A stretch of DNA of 50,830 nt, taken from NCBI GenBank assembly GCA_910587285.1, contig CAJULM010000002.1:138126-188955 (forward strand), given 5' to 3'. Source of the DNA: an uncultured Oscillospiraceae bacterium (GTDB lineage: Bacteria; Bacillota; Clostridia; Oscillospirales; Oscillospiraceae). Of this stretch, positions 29,529 through 38,061 are shown one piece after another. Positions within the stretch are counted from its first letter, which is position 1, and the number at the start of each line of letters is the position of its first letter. The notes below the pieces were generated by a model. That model had not been told where the DNA came from. It saw nothing but the letters and a program-made list of their open reading frames with translations, and searched no databases. A program made the translations under genes and the position numbers.

Positions 29529-30578
29529 TTAAATGCCGTCCCAGTACGTCAGCGTCTGGGGATAGAGCAGCTGAACCTGGGAGATGTTGGCCATGTAGGC
29601 GGTGTCGTAGCACACGTTGGCCACGTTAGGGCCGGACATCACCCGGGCCAGGGGCACCAGCTCGTCCATCTTCAGGTAGCGCTCATGGTTGACATAGACC
29701 GCCATGCGGTCCGTGCCGCCGGTGCCCGCGCCCTTGCACCACCGGGTGGCCCCGATGAACAGGGACCCGCCGTTCTTGGCCGCCACGTTGTTCTTCATCA
29801 CAAAGTCCAGGATGGTCTCGGTGGCCAGATCGGTCACCATCGTGTTGAGGATATACGTGTACTGCTCATAGGGCAGCAGGATGTGGTTGGGCATGGCGCT
29901 CTCGTCGTACTCCGCAGCAGCCCAGGTGGCGGTGATGGCGGCGTTGATGTCCGCCAGAATCTGCTCCTTGGTCTTGTCCTTCCACTTGGTGGAGGGAGTG
30001 CTCTGGCCGTTGCCCGCCACCGTGGTCTCCACCGCGTCCGGGTCGTTCAGCAGGCCTGTGGTGCCGTAGGCCTCAAAGCCCTTGTAGACGTTCTCGTCCA
30101 TGTGCTTGTCGTAGGACATCCGCACTCCGTCGCCGAGCAGCTGGTCCAGGGACCGGCCGATGTAGCTGGACTTCTGCATATCCACAAACATCACCCGCAG
30201 GGCGGCGGCGAACACATGGGCCTTATACAGCCCCTTGTCCAAGCTGGCCTGGACGATGGGTACGCCGTTGGCCCCGCCGGCGGTGATGGGACCCTCGCCC
30301 GAACCGCCGGTGATGCCGTAGGCTACCGACATGGCGGAGGCGTAGTCCACCCAGCCGCCGCCCGTCTGAATCACGATGTCCCGGGGATAGGTGTAGCTGC
30401 TCAGGGGCTTGCGGATCAGCGGGTCCCGCTTTTCCAGCTCGGAGATCAGGAAGGCCCCGCCGGAGGCCACCCCCGCCTCGTCCATGGTGGGCACGCCCCC
30501 GGGCATACCGGGGACGGACAGCTTGCCGGAGCTGAACACGCCGGCGTTATAGGTGCCCGCGTTCTGAAAATTCTGCAT
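29529..30578 (-). CDS. Major capsid protein (DUF2184-type, YqbE-like position)
   Basis: 349 aa. It contains FLISELEKRDPLIRKPLSSY, GGGWVDYASAMSVAYG, LDQLLGDGVRMSYDKHMDEN, and YGTTGLLNDPDAVE. It ends PLARVMSGPNVANVCYDTAY with QLLYPQTLTYWDGI, a layout seen in DUF2184/HK97-fold capsids. It is the most abundant head protein by position. The gene is preceded by a cement protein gene and followed by connectors. Confidence 0.85.
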   Translation of the reverse strand: MQNFQNAGTYNAGVFSSGKLSVPGMPGGVPTMDEAGVASGGAFLISELEKRDPLIRKPLSSYTYPRDIVIQTGGGWVDYASAMSVAYGITGGSGEGPITAGGANGVPIVQASLDKGLYKAHVFAAALRVMFVDMQKSSYIGRSLDQLLGDGVRMSYDKHMDENVYKGFEAYGTTGLLNDPDAVETTVAGNGQSTPSTKWKDKTKEQILADINAAITATWAAAEYDESAMPNHILLPYEQYTYILNTMVTDLATETILDFVMKNNVAAKNGGSLFIGATRWCKGAGTGGTDRMAVYVNHERYLKMDELVPLARVMSGPNVANVCYDTAYMANISQVQLLYPQTLTYWDGI

Positions 30579-30594
30579 TTGGTCTTCCTCCTTT

Positions 30595-31116
30595 TCAGGC
30601 GTTGTTCATGGTGAGAATGCGCAGCTCTGCGATTCCGTTGGCGTCCGCCGGACCCGCCCACTGGCAGTTGGGCAGCTCCACCGTGTTGGCGGAGGTGGCA
30701 TCGGCCACGGCCTCAAACCCGCCCACCTCGGCGGTGGGCAGGGCGCTGTTGGCCGCCACCCGGACGTACACCTTGCCGCCCAGAGCGGGGGTGCCGTTCT
30801 GGCACTTCACGTTGATGCAGCCCCGCATGAACACGGGGACAGCCTCGCCGGGGGCATAGGCGCCCGCGCCCTGCTCCAGGTAGTTCAAAGCGCTCTTGAC
30901 CTCCCGCGCGGCCACGCCCACGAACTGCGCGGCGGTGGAGCCCGCCCCCATGGGGACCACCGCGCCGCCCGTGTCATACTTCAGGGGCGCGCCAAAGGCG
31001 ATCTGCTCCGCGCCGCCCGCCGGGTGGGGGTTGACGATCATATCAGGCTGGCGGGCGTAGCTGCCCGCAAAGCCGTGGGGCATGGTGGTTCCGATGTTCT
31101 GAGGATGCAGTGCCAT
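30595..31116 (-). CDS. Capsid cement/decoration protein (gp24-like)
   Basis: 173 aa. It has MPHGFAGSYARQPDMIVNPH, IAFGAPLKYDTGGAVVPMGA, FVGVAAREVKSALNYLEQGA and YAPGEAVPVFMRGCINVKCQ: the structural cement (gp24, DUF2190-like) beta barrel that stabilises capsids. It lies immediately before the capsid gene, as usual for this head module. Confidence 0.85.
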   Translation of the reverse strand: MALHPQNIGTTMPHGFAGSYARQPDMIVNPHPAGGAEQIAFGAPLKYDTGGAVVPMGAGSTAAQFVGVAAREVKSALNYLEQGAGAYAPGEAVPVFMRGCINVKCQNGTPALGGKVYVRVAANSALPTAEVGGFEAVADATSANTVELPNCQWAGPADANGIAELRILTMNNA

Positions 31117-31118
31117 GA

Positions 31119-32324
31119 TTAAACCTCCTTTTCCTGGCGCTTGTGGGGGTTCCGGGCAGCGTAGGCCGCCTGGGAATCCTCGCAGCGCTTCTCATAACTG
31201 GTCATGGCCGCCTGGTCCGCGGCCTTCTGGGCGCTGGCCTGGGCCGCTGCCGCCAGCTCGCCCAGCTTGCCCTGGTCCTGGATGGACGCAATCAACGCAT
31301 CCGTCACCTGGGCGCGCACCGCTTTATCCTGGATGGCGGCCACCACCGGGCGCATGGAGCGCAGAATGGCCACAGCGGCGTCCTTCGCCTCGGAGGAGAG
31401 ACAGACGTCCGCCGCCTTGTCCGCGGGGACGGTGACGGTCTTCTCCCCGGCCTCCTCGCCGCCCAGCCTCTTCAGCAAGTCGTCCAGCTCGTCCTCACCG
31501 CTGAGCTTCTTCTCCTCCGGCTCCTCTTTCTTGAGGCTGCTCAGCAGCTCCAGCACCCGGTCCAGCTTGCTGCCCAGATCGTCTCCCTTGGGCGCTCGCT
31601 CCACCACCGTGTCCTGCGCCGGCTCCGCCGTCTTCTCGGGCGCGGCCGCCGGAGCTTTCTCCGCCGGCGCGGCGTCCAGCACGCTGGCCGTGGAGGACAC
31701 CATAGCGTCCAGCTCCTCCGGGCTGGCGTCCTTGGCCGCCATGCCAAAGGCGGTCAGGACAGATTTCCAAAAGTCAGACATTCGTTTCCTGCCTTTCTCC
31801 GCCTCTTGGGCGGCGTCTTTTATTGATACGGAACTCCCCGCCCTGCCCCGAGGGACAATGGCGATGTGGTTTCCCAGTATCCCTTTTTGCGCGTACCCGT
31901 TCCCGTCCGCCGCGTAGGTACACAGGTAGCCGCAGCTCACCTGCCGCTTCACATGGTTGAGCACGTCCGAGGCCAGCGCCGCGTCGTCAATGTGCAAATC
32001 CGCCACCACATAGTCTCCGCTGCGCCGGACGTTCTGGGCGTGGCCCCGGACGTACGCGCTGAAGTTTTCCGCCGTCACATTCTCCGGCGGGTGGCCATCC
32101 GTCACCGCGCAGCCCTCAAAGCTGGCCAGGGCCGCGGGGGAGAACACCTCCTCTGGCTCACGCCGCACCGGGATGATCCGCTCCGGGTCGCCGTCCAGCT
32201 GAAGCTCCCGGGCCAGATACTCCTGGGTCCCCGTGCGGGCCACGGGCACGCCGGTGCAGATAATCCCGCCGCTCGGCTTTTTCGTGATATGCTCGGAAAT
32301 GGCTGTGCCGTAATAGGCCAGCAT
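31119..32324 (-). CDS. Prohead protease/scaffold fusion (DUF2213)
   Basis: 401 aa from the ATG at 32322-32324 with AGGAGG upstream. The N-terminal 150 residues (EGCAVTDGHPPENVTAENFS, VADLHIDDAALASDVL, then QVSCGYLCTYAADGNGYAQK with HIAIVPRGRAG) are the DUF2213 domain, thought to be a serine-type prohead protease. The rest is long, Glu/Lys/Ala-rich and partly coiled, like a scaffold that is later cleaved. A terminator lies between this gene and the small ORFs upstream on the mRNA. Confidence 0.83.
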   Translation of the reverse strand: MLAYYGTAISEHITKKPSGGIICTGVPVARTGTQEYLARELQLDGDPERIIPVRREPEEVFSPAALASFEGCAVTDGHPPENVTAENFSAYVRGHAQNVRRSGDYVVADLHIDDAALASDVLNHVKRQVSCGYLCTYAADGNGYAQKGILGNHIAIVPRGRAGSSVSIKDAAQEAEKGRKRMSDFWKSVLTAFGMAAKDASPEELDAMVSSTASVLDAAPAEKAPAAAPEKTAEPAQDTVVERAPKGDDLGSKLDRVLELLSSLKKEEPEEKKLSGEDELDDLLKRLGGEEAGEKTVTVPADKAADVCLSSEAKDAAVAILRSMRPVVAAIQDKAVRAQVTDALIASIQDQGKLGELAAAAQASAQKAADQAAMTSYEKRCEDSQAAYAARNPHKRQEKEV

Positions 32325-32342
32325 AGCGTTTCGCCTCCTAAA

Positions 32343-32379
32343 CAAAAACGGAGCCAACAGGATTTCTCCCGTCAGCTCC
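32343..32379 (-). terminator. Terminator after the MuF-linked small genes
   Basis: On the minus strand a 13-bp stem with three G-T pairs (32367-32379 with 32350-32362) and a four-base loop is followed by CGTTTTTG. It ends the putative immunity transcript but also lies in the path of the lytic operon, which must read through or be antiterminated. Confidence 0.75.
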
Positions 32380-32405
32380 AATGGCTCTTGCCTGCCGCCA
32401 ATTCG

Positions 32406-32531
32406 TCAGGCGCTGTATTTGATTGATTTCTTGACCTCTAACACAATGTAGCCGTCGCCCTTCCTGCGGATTTCAACATCGTTCCCGCGTTTCAGAATGG
32501 CTTCAATGGCGCGGATAGTTTGTTCGCTCAT
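32406..32531 (-). CDS. Small protein, 41 aa, second gene of the MuF-linked pair
   Basis: It starts MSEQTIRAIEAILKRGNDVE and continues IRRKGDGYIVLEVKKSIKYS: one helix then a beta hairpin. The ATG overlaps the 73-aa gene stop (ATGA). It lies just before a terminator. Its function is unknown; it may assist the immunity protein or be a regulator. Confidence 0.6.
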   Translation of the reverse strand: MSEQTIRAIEAILKRGNDVEIRRKGDGYIVLEVKKSIKYSA

Positions 32532-32749
32532 GGCGTCACCTCCGTCAATGCGTCAATGATCGACTCGCACATATCACCAATCGCATTGGTCTGCTCAAAC
32601 TCCGGGCCCGGTTTCCATCCTCTCGACATCAGGCAGTCATACACGGGGCCCTCCGCAAGTTCGCTCATTTCTTCTCGGGTATATTCCCGGTCCTCAATTC
32701 CAAGCGTAAGCAAGAACTCCATCTGCTTCTTTGTCAGCGGCAGCTTCAT
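32528..32749 (-). CDS. Candidate immunity protein for the MuF toxin domain, 73 aa
   Basis: The start is the ATG at 32747-32749, which overlaps the MuF stop (ATGA). The protein, MKLPLTKKQMEFLLTLGIED and onward, is acidic overall with a run of helices (EEMSELAEGPVYDCLMSRGW, then IGDMCESIIDALTEVTP). Small acidic helical proteins coded directly after a polymorphic toxin are usually its immunity protein. A promoter inside the toxin-coding end (32852-32880) lets it be made without the lytic operon. I do not recognise the family, so the assignment rests on context. Confidence 0.6.
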   Translation of the reverse strand: MKLPLTKKQMEFLLTLGIEDREYTREEMSELAEGPVYDCLMSRGWKPGPEFEQTNAIGDMCESIIDALTEVTP

Positions 32750-34158
32750 TTTTTCCACCCCGTTATCACATTCCCCGTCTCCGGGTTAATTGACACCGCA
32801 GCTCGCGTGCCAATAAACTGCTGGCTTACCCGCCCTTCGCTGTCTGTTTTGATTATACCAACCTTTACCGGGTTTCGCAATGCATCCGCCACACCCTCTG
32901 CGCTGAAGTTTCGTGAAACGGCACGCTCTATCACGTGCTTTGACACACCTGTTATCTCGACGCCAGTAGAGGTGCGCAATCCAATCACAGCGGAAAAGCG
33001 CTCCGTTTTCCTCGCGAACCGATAATCCTTTCGCCACTGGGCGTATTTCTCATCCCCCGCCGCCTTGTGCCGCTGGAAGGTCTGGAACGTCTTGGGCACG
33101 GCGTTTCCCAGCGTCTCCCGGTAGCGCTCCCACTGGCGGTAATCGTTCAGCCATCGCGCCCGGTTCCGCTCCTTCTTTCGGTAGGCATCCATCTGCTTCT
33201 GGGTGCGCGGGTCCCGGGTGGGCGGGTTCTTCGTGAAGCTGGAGAAATCCTTGATCTTTTTCAGCTCCTCCTCGCTGCGGCCCATGGGCGTCCAGCGAAT
33301 CAGCTGGTGCAAACAGTTGGGGTGAATATTCAGCCAGGAGTTGGACAGGTCGTCCGGCCCGCCGGGGTCCATCTTCCCAAACGCCGCCGACAGGGGCGGG
33401 AAATCCGGGTCGCGGCCGCTTTTGGAGTACACCCGCCCTTCAAAGGGTGCGCACAGCTTGCAGGTGGTGCCGTGGCGGCTGACTTTGTACAAATCCCACT
33501 GCGGGTCTTGGGTGAGCACGGACAGGACCTCCGCCTGCCGGGAGGTGGTGCGCAGCACCATGGACGCATAGGTGTGCAGGCTCCAATTTCGTCCCGCCCT
33601 ATCCACGAACGCGGTCACGCCCTCCCGGCGCAGCGCCTCCACAAAACCGGGCGCGGCCCGAAACGGCCCCCGGCCCATGGCCTGGGCCGCTGCCGTCTGC
33701 TCCAAGCCCACCCGGCGGAACACATCCGGCTCCGTCCGGCCAATCAGGGCGCTTTCCAGCGTGCTGTAGACGGTGGCGTGGGCCTCGGTAAGTTCGCCCA
33801 TCAGGTTCATAGTCAGCCTCTGGACGATGTCCACCTGTTCCCCGGTGAGGACGGCGGCGTTGGAATAGCCCCGCGCGTGTTTTTCCGGGGTCTCGTTCCG
33901 GGCGGAGGGCTTGCGGGCCTCGGGATGAGATACATAGAAATTGCGCTCAATCATCCTGGGCACGTATTCCCAGTCATCCGCTTCCAGCCTGCGCAGAATG
34001 GCCTGCACCCGGTCCAGCGCGGCCTGGGCGTGATAATCTACCAGGCCCATGGAGCGCAGGCGGCCCATCTCGTTGATGATGTCCGTCTCCGCTTGCAGGT
34101 AAAGCTGAACCATGCGCTGAAGCTCATGGTCCGCCATGACGCGGTTCAGGGCGGGCAT
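32746..34158 (-). CDS. MuF-type minor capsid protein with a C-terminal toxin-like domain
   Basis: 470 aa. The MuF/minor-capsid core covers about residues 130-300: MNLMGELTEAHATVYSTLES, then FVDRAGRNWSLHTYASMVLR, SRHGTTCKLCAPFEGRVYSK and the zinc-like WLNIHPNCLHQLIRW. After a charged linker, the last 85 residues (RTSTGVEITGVSKHVIERAV, then SRNFSAEGVADALRNPVKVG and IIKTDSEGRVSQQFIGTRAA) resemble the small RNase-like BECR/colicin-type folds attached to MuF proteins. The SKHVIERA His and the N-P-V turn are typical of such domains. This part has lower G+C than the core. MuF toxins enter the host with DNA or act in competition. Confidence 0.8.
   Translation of the reverse strand: MPALNRVMADHELQRMVQLYLQAETDIINEMGRLRSMGLVDYHAQAALDRVQAILRRLEADDWEYVPRMIERNFYVSHPEARKPSARNETPEKHARGYSNAAVLTGEQVDIVQRLTMNLMGELTEAHATVYSTLESALIGRTEPDVFRRVGLEQTAAAQAMGRGPFRAAPGFVEALRREGVTAFVDRAGRNWSLHTYASMVLRTTSRQAEVLSVLTQDPQWDLYKVSRHGTTCKLCAPFEGRVYSKSGRDPDFPPLSAAFGKMDPGGPDDLSNSWLNIHPNCLHQLIRWTPMGRSEEELKKIKDFSSFTKNPPTRDPRTQKQMDAYRKKERNRARWLNDYRQWERYRETLGNAVPKTFQTFQRHKAAGDEKYAQWRKDYRFARKTERFSAVIGLRTSTGVEITGVSKHVIERAVSRNFSAEGVADALRNPVKVGIIKTDSEGRVSQQFIGTRAAVSINPETGNVITGWKK
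32852..32880 (-). promoter_or_regulatory. Internal promoter for the putative immunity genes
   Basis: Minus strand TTGCGA (32875-32880), 17-base spacer ending TTGG (extended -10), TATAAT (32852-32857). It lies within the toxin-domain coding sequence, about 100 bases before the 73-aa gene. Such a good -10 box is rare in this G+C-rich operon. Confidence 0.72.
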
Positions 34159-34419
34159 TTAGTCCTCCTCATCCTCCAGCTCGTCATCGTCCACGATTTC
34201 AAGCGGCTCATAGAAGCTGAAGTCGAAATGGAGCAGTTCGTCAAAGGTGGCGTCTGGATGGGCTTTCACCCACTCCAGCATCTCGTCCTCGTAGCCCTCC
34301 TCCTGCGGATCGTTATAAAGCGCCCGCAGTGCTGTCCTATCCAGCTTGTCTTTGGCCAACGGCGCGTATCGCTCCATCAGGATTTTTTGATATTCAGATT
34401 CCTGCTCTTTTCTTTTCAT
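34159..34419 (-). CDS. Very acidic small protein, 86 aa, candidate partner of the portal extension
   Basis: It begins MKRKEQESEYQKILMERYAP. The second half is strongly acidic: DPQEEGYEDEMLEWVKAHPD, then FDELLHFDFSFYEPLEIVDD ending DDELEDEED. It lies directly between the portal gene, whose product has an extra C-terminal domain, and the MuF gene (stop TAA abuts the MuF ATG). DNA-mimic or immunity proteins look like this, but it could also be a structural chaperone. No internal promoter is obvious. Confidence 0.6.
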   Translation of the reverse strand: MKRKEQESEYQKILMERYAPLAKDKLDRTALRALYNDPQEEGYEDEMLEWVKAHPDATFDELLHFDFSFYEPLEIVDDDELEDEED

Positions 34420-34431
34420 GCCACCCAGCTC

Positions 34432-36141
34432 CTATTTCAGCTTGATTCGCGAAATAAAGTCATACTCTCCAGGACCTTTTACAAAAATACGGTATTGATA
34501 GGTTCCATAGTCATAAACCTTTATCTCGCCGGGTTTCACCTTCGGATGATCCGTAAAGAATCCGCTGGTCACCCGCTCGAACTCCTTCCGGCCCATCTTC
34601 GCCTTCGCCGTCTTTATTTTACCACTTTTCTTCCCCTTTGTCGAGCTTCCGCCCAGCTTTCCGTAGGAAAACTGCCCGTTCTTCGCCCGGGGCTGGCCCT
34701 TGTAGTCCACCGTCAGGCTGTCCTCGGTGTCCTGCTCAAAAGGGCCGGATTCCTCTCCTCCAAAGCTCAGCCCCGCCAGCGGGTCGCGCAAAGCAGTCAC
34801 ATCCTGGTATGTCTTTCCGGCGTTGGCTGCGATCTCCTCGTCGGTGATGGAGCCGAACAGCCCTGTCTCATCCGCCAGCCGTTTCAGCTCCTTCTGGGCG
34901 GTGGCCGCCTGGAGCAGCCCCGCCTGGAATACCGTGACGATGGTCTCCGCCTTGTCCTTGGCGATTTTGGCCACCTCGTCCGCCCGGGGCGTCCACAGGG
35001 GCGGGAACAGGATGTCCAGCCCCTCCGGCACACAGCCCCAGGCGGACATGGCCAGCACCGGCAGGAGCTGTTGAAGAATGGGCCGCAGCTTGCTCTCCCG
35101 AAGGGTGTCCACATAATCGTAATAGTTTTGCAGATCGCTCTCGCCCGTGGCGTTCATCCCCGCGGGGGAGCGCCCGAACAGCTTGGTCATGGGGATGCGG
35201 GAGGCCCCCGACAGGTCCATGCCCATGGCCTCGTGCACCTCGTGCAGGCCGGTGAAGGTGTACTGGGTGTTTTTCACCTGGTCGCCCTTGTTCACCAGGC
35301 GCATTCCAAAGTTGGACTGCATCACGCTCTGGGCCTGCATGGTGTTCCAGAACCGCCGCTGCGCCTCCCCGGAGGCCAGGGAAAAGAGCTGGTCCAGGTT
35401 TTGCACCTCCATGGTGTCCACATTGGCCCGGAAGGTGAGCGCGGCCATATTGGCGGCCACATTGTTGTGCTTCACCACGTCCTGGTACAGCGCCTCCACC
35501 TCGGACTCGCCCCAGTACTGCTCGGTCACACGCTCCAGATAGGGCAGCTCCCGGCCCAGGAAGCGGACAATCCGAGAGTGGTGCACCCGGGCCACCGTTA
35601 TTCCGTTCTCCCCGTTGATGGTATAGTATTCCGGCGCCATTCGGCCCCGGCCATCGTAGATCAGCCCTGTGTCCGGCGTGATGCCGCACCAGCGGTCCAG
35701 AATGAACAGCCCCTGGAACGTCCCGGGCAGAATGGTCTCCGGGTCCAGCGGGCGCTCCAGCATCCCCTCCTGCCCCCGAATCATGATTAGCCCTGCCGCG
35801 CCGCCGTACAGGCGGCCCCAGCGCAGGCCCTCGTTCACGCTCTCCCGCAGGGCGGTGTCCGTCTGCGACTGTTCGAATTGGCGGAGATATTCCGGCCCAA
35901 CTGCGCCAGAAAGCTGGAACCATTTCCGGCACATATCGTCCGGAATGATGCCCACCACGTTTTGGACAATCCAGTTGTCCCGGTACAGGGAGTTGAGCAG
36001 GGCGTAATTGCCCGTCATGCGGGTCAGCGGGTATTCCGTGGCCTCCAGCGGAGACTGGGAACCATAGCCCAGGCGGAACAGCGGGTTGGAAAAAGCGTCC
36101 GCCACCGCCACCGCAGCGGCGCTGCTATCCTGTTCGTGCAA
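34432..36141 (-). CDS. Phage portal protein (DUF1073) with an extra C-terminal domain
   Basis: 569 aa starting at TTG 36139-36141, six bases after AGGAGG; an in-frame ATG at 36157-36159 lies upstream but has a weak ribosome site. The DUF1073 core includes YRDNWIVQNVVGIIPDDMCR, then RLYGGAAGLIMIRGQ, RFLGRELPYLERVTEQYWGE, and IPMTKLFGRSPAGMNATGES. From about residue 480, beyond the normal end, a linker (YKGQPRAKNGQFSYGKLGGS) leads to a basic module, KAKMGRKEFERVTSGFFTDH to VYDYGTYQYRIFVKGPGEYD, coded by A+T-richer DNA. Linkers of the RAKNGQFSYG type often join phage structural proteins to toxin domains. Confidence 0.88.
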   Translation of the reverse strand: MHEQDSSAAAVAVADAFSNPLFRLGYGSQSPLEATEYPLTRMTGNYALLNSLYRDNWIVQNVVGIIPDDMCRKWFQLSGAVGPEYLRQFEQSQTDTALRESVNEGLRWGRLYGGAAGLIMIRGQEGMLERPLDPETILPGTFQGLFILDRWCGITPDTGLIYDGRGRMAPEYYTINGENGITVARVHHSRIVRFLGRELPYLERVTEQYWGESEVEALYQDVVKHNNVAANMAALTFRANVDTMEVQNLDQLFSLASGEAQRRFWNTMQAQSVMQSNFGMRLVNKGDQVKNTQYTFTGLHEVHEAMGMDLSGASRIPMTKLFGRSPAGMNATGESDLQNYYDYVDTLRESKLRPILQQLLPVLAMSAWGCVPEGLDILFPPLWTPRADEVAKIAKDKAETIVTVFQAGLLQAATAQKELKRLADETGLFGSITDEEIAANAGKTYQDVTALRDPLAGLSFGGEESGPFEQDTEDSLTVDYKGQPRAKNGQFSYGKLGGSSTKGKKSGKIKTAKAKMGRKEFERVTSGFFTDHPKVKPGEIKVYDYGTYQYRIFVKGPGEYDFISRIKLK

Positions 36142-36142
36142 G

Positions 36143-37396
36143 CTACCCCTCCTCTCCATACCGCCACTTGGGCAGGCAGGTGTTCACATAATAGCGCAAG
36201 GCGTCCGGCCCGTGATCCATCTGCTTCACCGGCTTCTCCACACCCGCCACCCACGCGGCCTTGGAGTCCCATACATAGGATTGCAGCTCCCCAATCAGCC
36301 CCGCGCACCTTCGATTGATTTTCAGCGCCCGCCGGGCCAGCAGCTGGGACACCCGTCGAATACCGTCCAGTACGTCATTATCCCCCGGAATCACATACAC
36401 GCCCCGTCGCTGAAGCTCAGCGATAAAGCTGGCCGCCGACGGATCGGCCACTACAGGGCAGAAAAACTGGGGGTTTGCTCCCATGAATGCCTGCAAGTCG
36501 TCCCCGTACTCCCCGTCGGTTTTCTGCCGGCCACAGCGCTCCATATCCCGGCTGTCCCAGCGGTATTCATTGTCCACCCAGACGGTCTCCCCGTCGTCGA
36601 AGATATCCAGAAACACGGTGGGATTGGCCGTGCCATAGTCGCAGGCGATATGCCTGGTGGAGAGATACGGCAGGCCGAGGGGCCGCTCCTCCTCCCCGTA
36701 TACATTGCGCTCCGGGTCGAACATATCATAGATCAGGCCGTCGCCCGCCGTCCACTCTCCGTCGATGTACCGCTTTTTAAACACCCCGGCGTACAGGCTG
36801 CGGTACATGGCTTTGGTCGCCTCGGACAAGCTGGGGTTATCGTCCATCATGAAATGCAGATGGGTGGCGTCCTTCTCCCCCAGCTTCAACAGCCATTCCT
36901 TGCGGAACCAGTGCTCAGGCACATCCGGGTTACAGTTAAACCACAGCTTTGCCCCCTCCACCGAGCACCGGGCCAGGGCCTGCTCCACGAACGACCGGGG
37001 CATCAGTGCCACCTCGTCCAGCAGCACCCCCGCCAGCGTGATGCCCTGAATCAGCGTATAGGACGACTCGTCCCGCCCGCCGAACACATAGAATCGGTTC
37101 CATTTACCACCCCGGGTGACGGTCAGAACGTGGCCGGAGCGGGTATAGTCCAGAACGAAACCGTTCTGCGCGAAATAGGTCATGGCCAGAAGCGGCTGAA
37201 TCACGTTGCGCTCCGCGCTGCCCACCGTCTTCCCGCACAGGCCGAAGGAGCATCGGTTGAAGCTGCCCATCGCCCACAGCAGGAAGGACAGGGACATGAT
37301 GGACGTCTTGCCCGAGCGCACCGCCCCGTCACAGATCAGCGCCGTCTTCCCCCGGTACGGCCAGCGGAGAATTTCAATCTGCTTTGGCGAGAGCAT
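36143..37396 (-). CDS. terL: Terminase large subunit
   Basis: 417 aa. The ATPase Walker A is DGAVRSGKTS (about 23-32) and Walker B is GVLLDEVALMP. The RNaseH-like nuclease residues are in ACDYGTANPT, then VVADPSAASF and MDHGPDALRYYV. It belongs to the Terminase_6/YqaT-like group used by skin phages. It packages DNA through the portal. It overlaps the small subunit gene by 23 bases. Confidence 0.95.
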   Translation of the reverse strand: MLSPKQIEILRWPYRGKTALICDGAVRSGKTSIMSLSFLLWAMGSFNRCSFGLCGKTVGSAERNVIQPLLAMTYFAQNGFVLDYTRSGHVLTVTRGGKWNRFYVFGGRDESSYTLIQGITLAGVLLDEVALMPRSFVEQALARCSVEGAKLWFNCNPDVPEHWFRKEWLLKLGEKDATHLHFMMDDNPSLSEATKAMYRSLYAGVFKKRYIDGEWTAGDGLIYDMFDPERNVYGEEERPLGLPYLSTRHIACDYGTANPTVFLDIFDDGETVWVDNEYRWDSRDMERCGRQKTDGEYGDDLQAFMGANPQFFCPVVADPSAASFIAELQRRGVYVIPGDNDVLDGIRRVSQLLARRALKINRRCAGLIGELQSYVWDSKAAWVAGVEKPVKQMDHGPDALRYYVNTCLPKWRYGEEG

Positions 37397-37820
37397 CGGC
37401 GGCCTCCTTCAGGCTCTTGGTGATGGGGTCGTCCTCCTGGGCGGCAGAGAGGGCTGTCTCCGCTTTTGTGCCGTACCCGTGCCTGCTCATCCAAAGAGGC
37501 GCCAAGCGGGTGTCGATGACGCCCAGCTCGAACTTCATCCGGGCGTCCACCTCGCACTCCTCTTTCATGCGCGTGACGATGTCAGCAAATCGTTTATCCC
37601 CCGCGTACCGCTCATAAAATGCGGCCCTGGAAATACCCACACGCACGCAGAACCCCTCGATGGTGCAGGTGACGGAGCGCTTCAGCTCCGCGCTGACAAA
37701 CTCAGAGTTCTTGGAGCTGAAGTCATGGGTCAGCACCTTTTGGTCGTTGCACCAGGCCTTGTACTCCTCCCAGGCGGTTTCCAGCGCCTGGGAGGTCTTG
37801 AATTTTCGGGGCCGTCCCAT
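37374..37820 (-). CDS. terS: Terminase small subunit (YqaS-like)
   Basis: 148 aa. The sequence MGRPRKFKTSQALETAWEEY, then VTCTIEGFCVRVGISRAAFY holds the DNA-binding helix-turn-helix, followed by the oligomerisation helices CEVDARMKFELGVIDTRLAP. It recognises the packaging site. The ATG is followed by terL with overlap. Confidence 0.88.
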   Translation of the reverse strand: MGRPRKFKTSQALETAWEEYKAWCNDQKVLTHDFSSKNSEFVSAELKRSVTCTIEGFCVRVGISRAAFYERYAGDKRFADIVTRMKEECEVDARMKFELGVIDTRLAPLWMSRHGYGTKAETALSAAQEDDPITKSLKEAADALAKAD

Positions 37821-37866
37821 GATTTCACCTCCCCTTCAAAATCGAAAATACAATCTATCACGCTAA

Positions 37867-38061
37867 TTATCTCATAGAATTTTCATTTTGTCGTGCCATA
37901 TATAGCACTTGTGAAAATTTCTCTATGGTCTCAAACCGCGTGCCGCAGGCTCTGCACCTTCTCCTTCGCAGAACGTCTCCAGTCTGGAGGTCAATGCTTC
38001 GAATTACCACGCTTTTGCCTCCACAGCCTGGGCATCTCCGCGCTGTCCGCACTTCGGTCAT
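37867..38061 (-). CDS. Zinc-ribbon protein, 64 aa (NrdR-N-like)
   Basis: Two CxxC knuckles, CPGCGG and CRACGT, flank a beta hairpin with RRRRC. This is the NrdR-type zinc ribbon (compare CPxCG...RRRRECxxCxxRFTTFE). The ATP-cone domain of NrdR is missing. It is coupled to rusA (ATGA) and lies just before terS, so it is probably a late-gene or packaging accessory regulator. Confidence 0.72.
   Translation of the reverse strand: MTEVRTARRCPGCGGKSVVIRSIDLQTGDVLRRRRCRACGTRFETIEKFSQVLYMARQNENSMR

Noticed and set aside
33067..35790. Long plus-strand ORF of 907 codons opposite the MuF, 86-aa and portal genes
   Set aside because: It is antisense to three supported genes, has arginine/leucine/histidine-rich shadow composition, and lacks a promoter or ribosome site.
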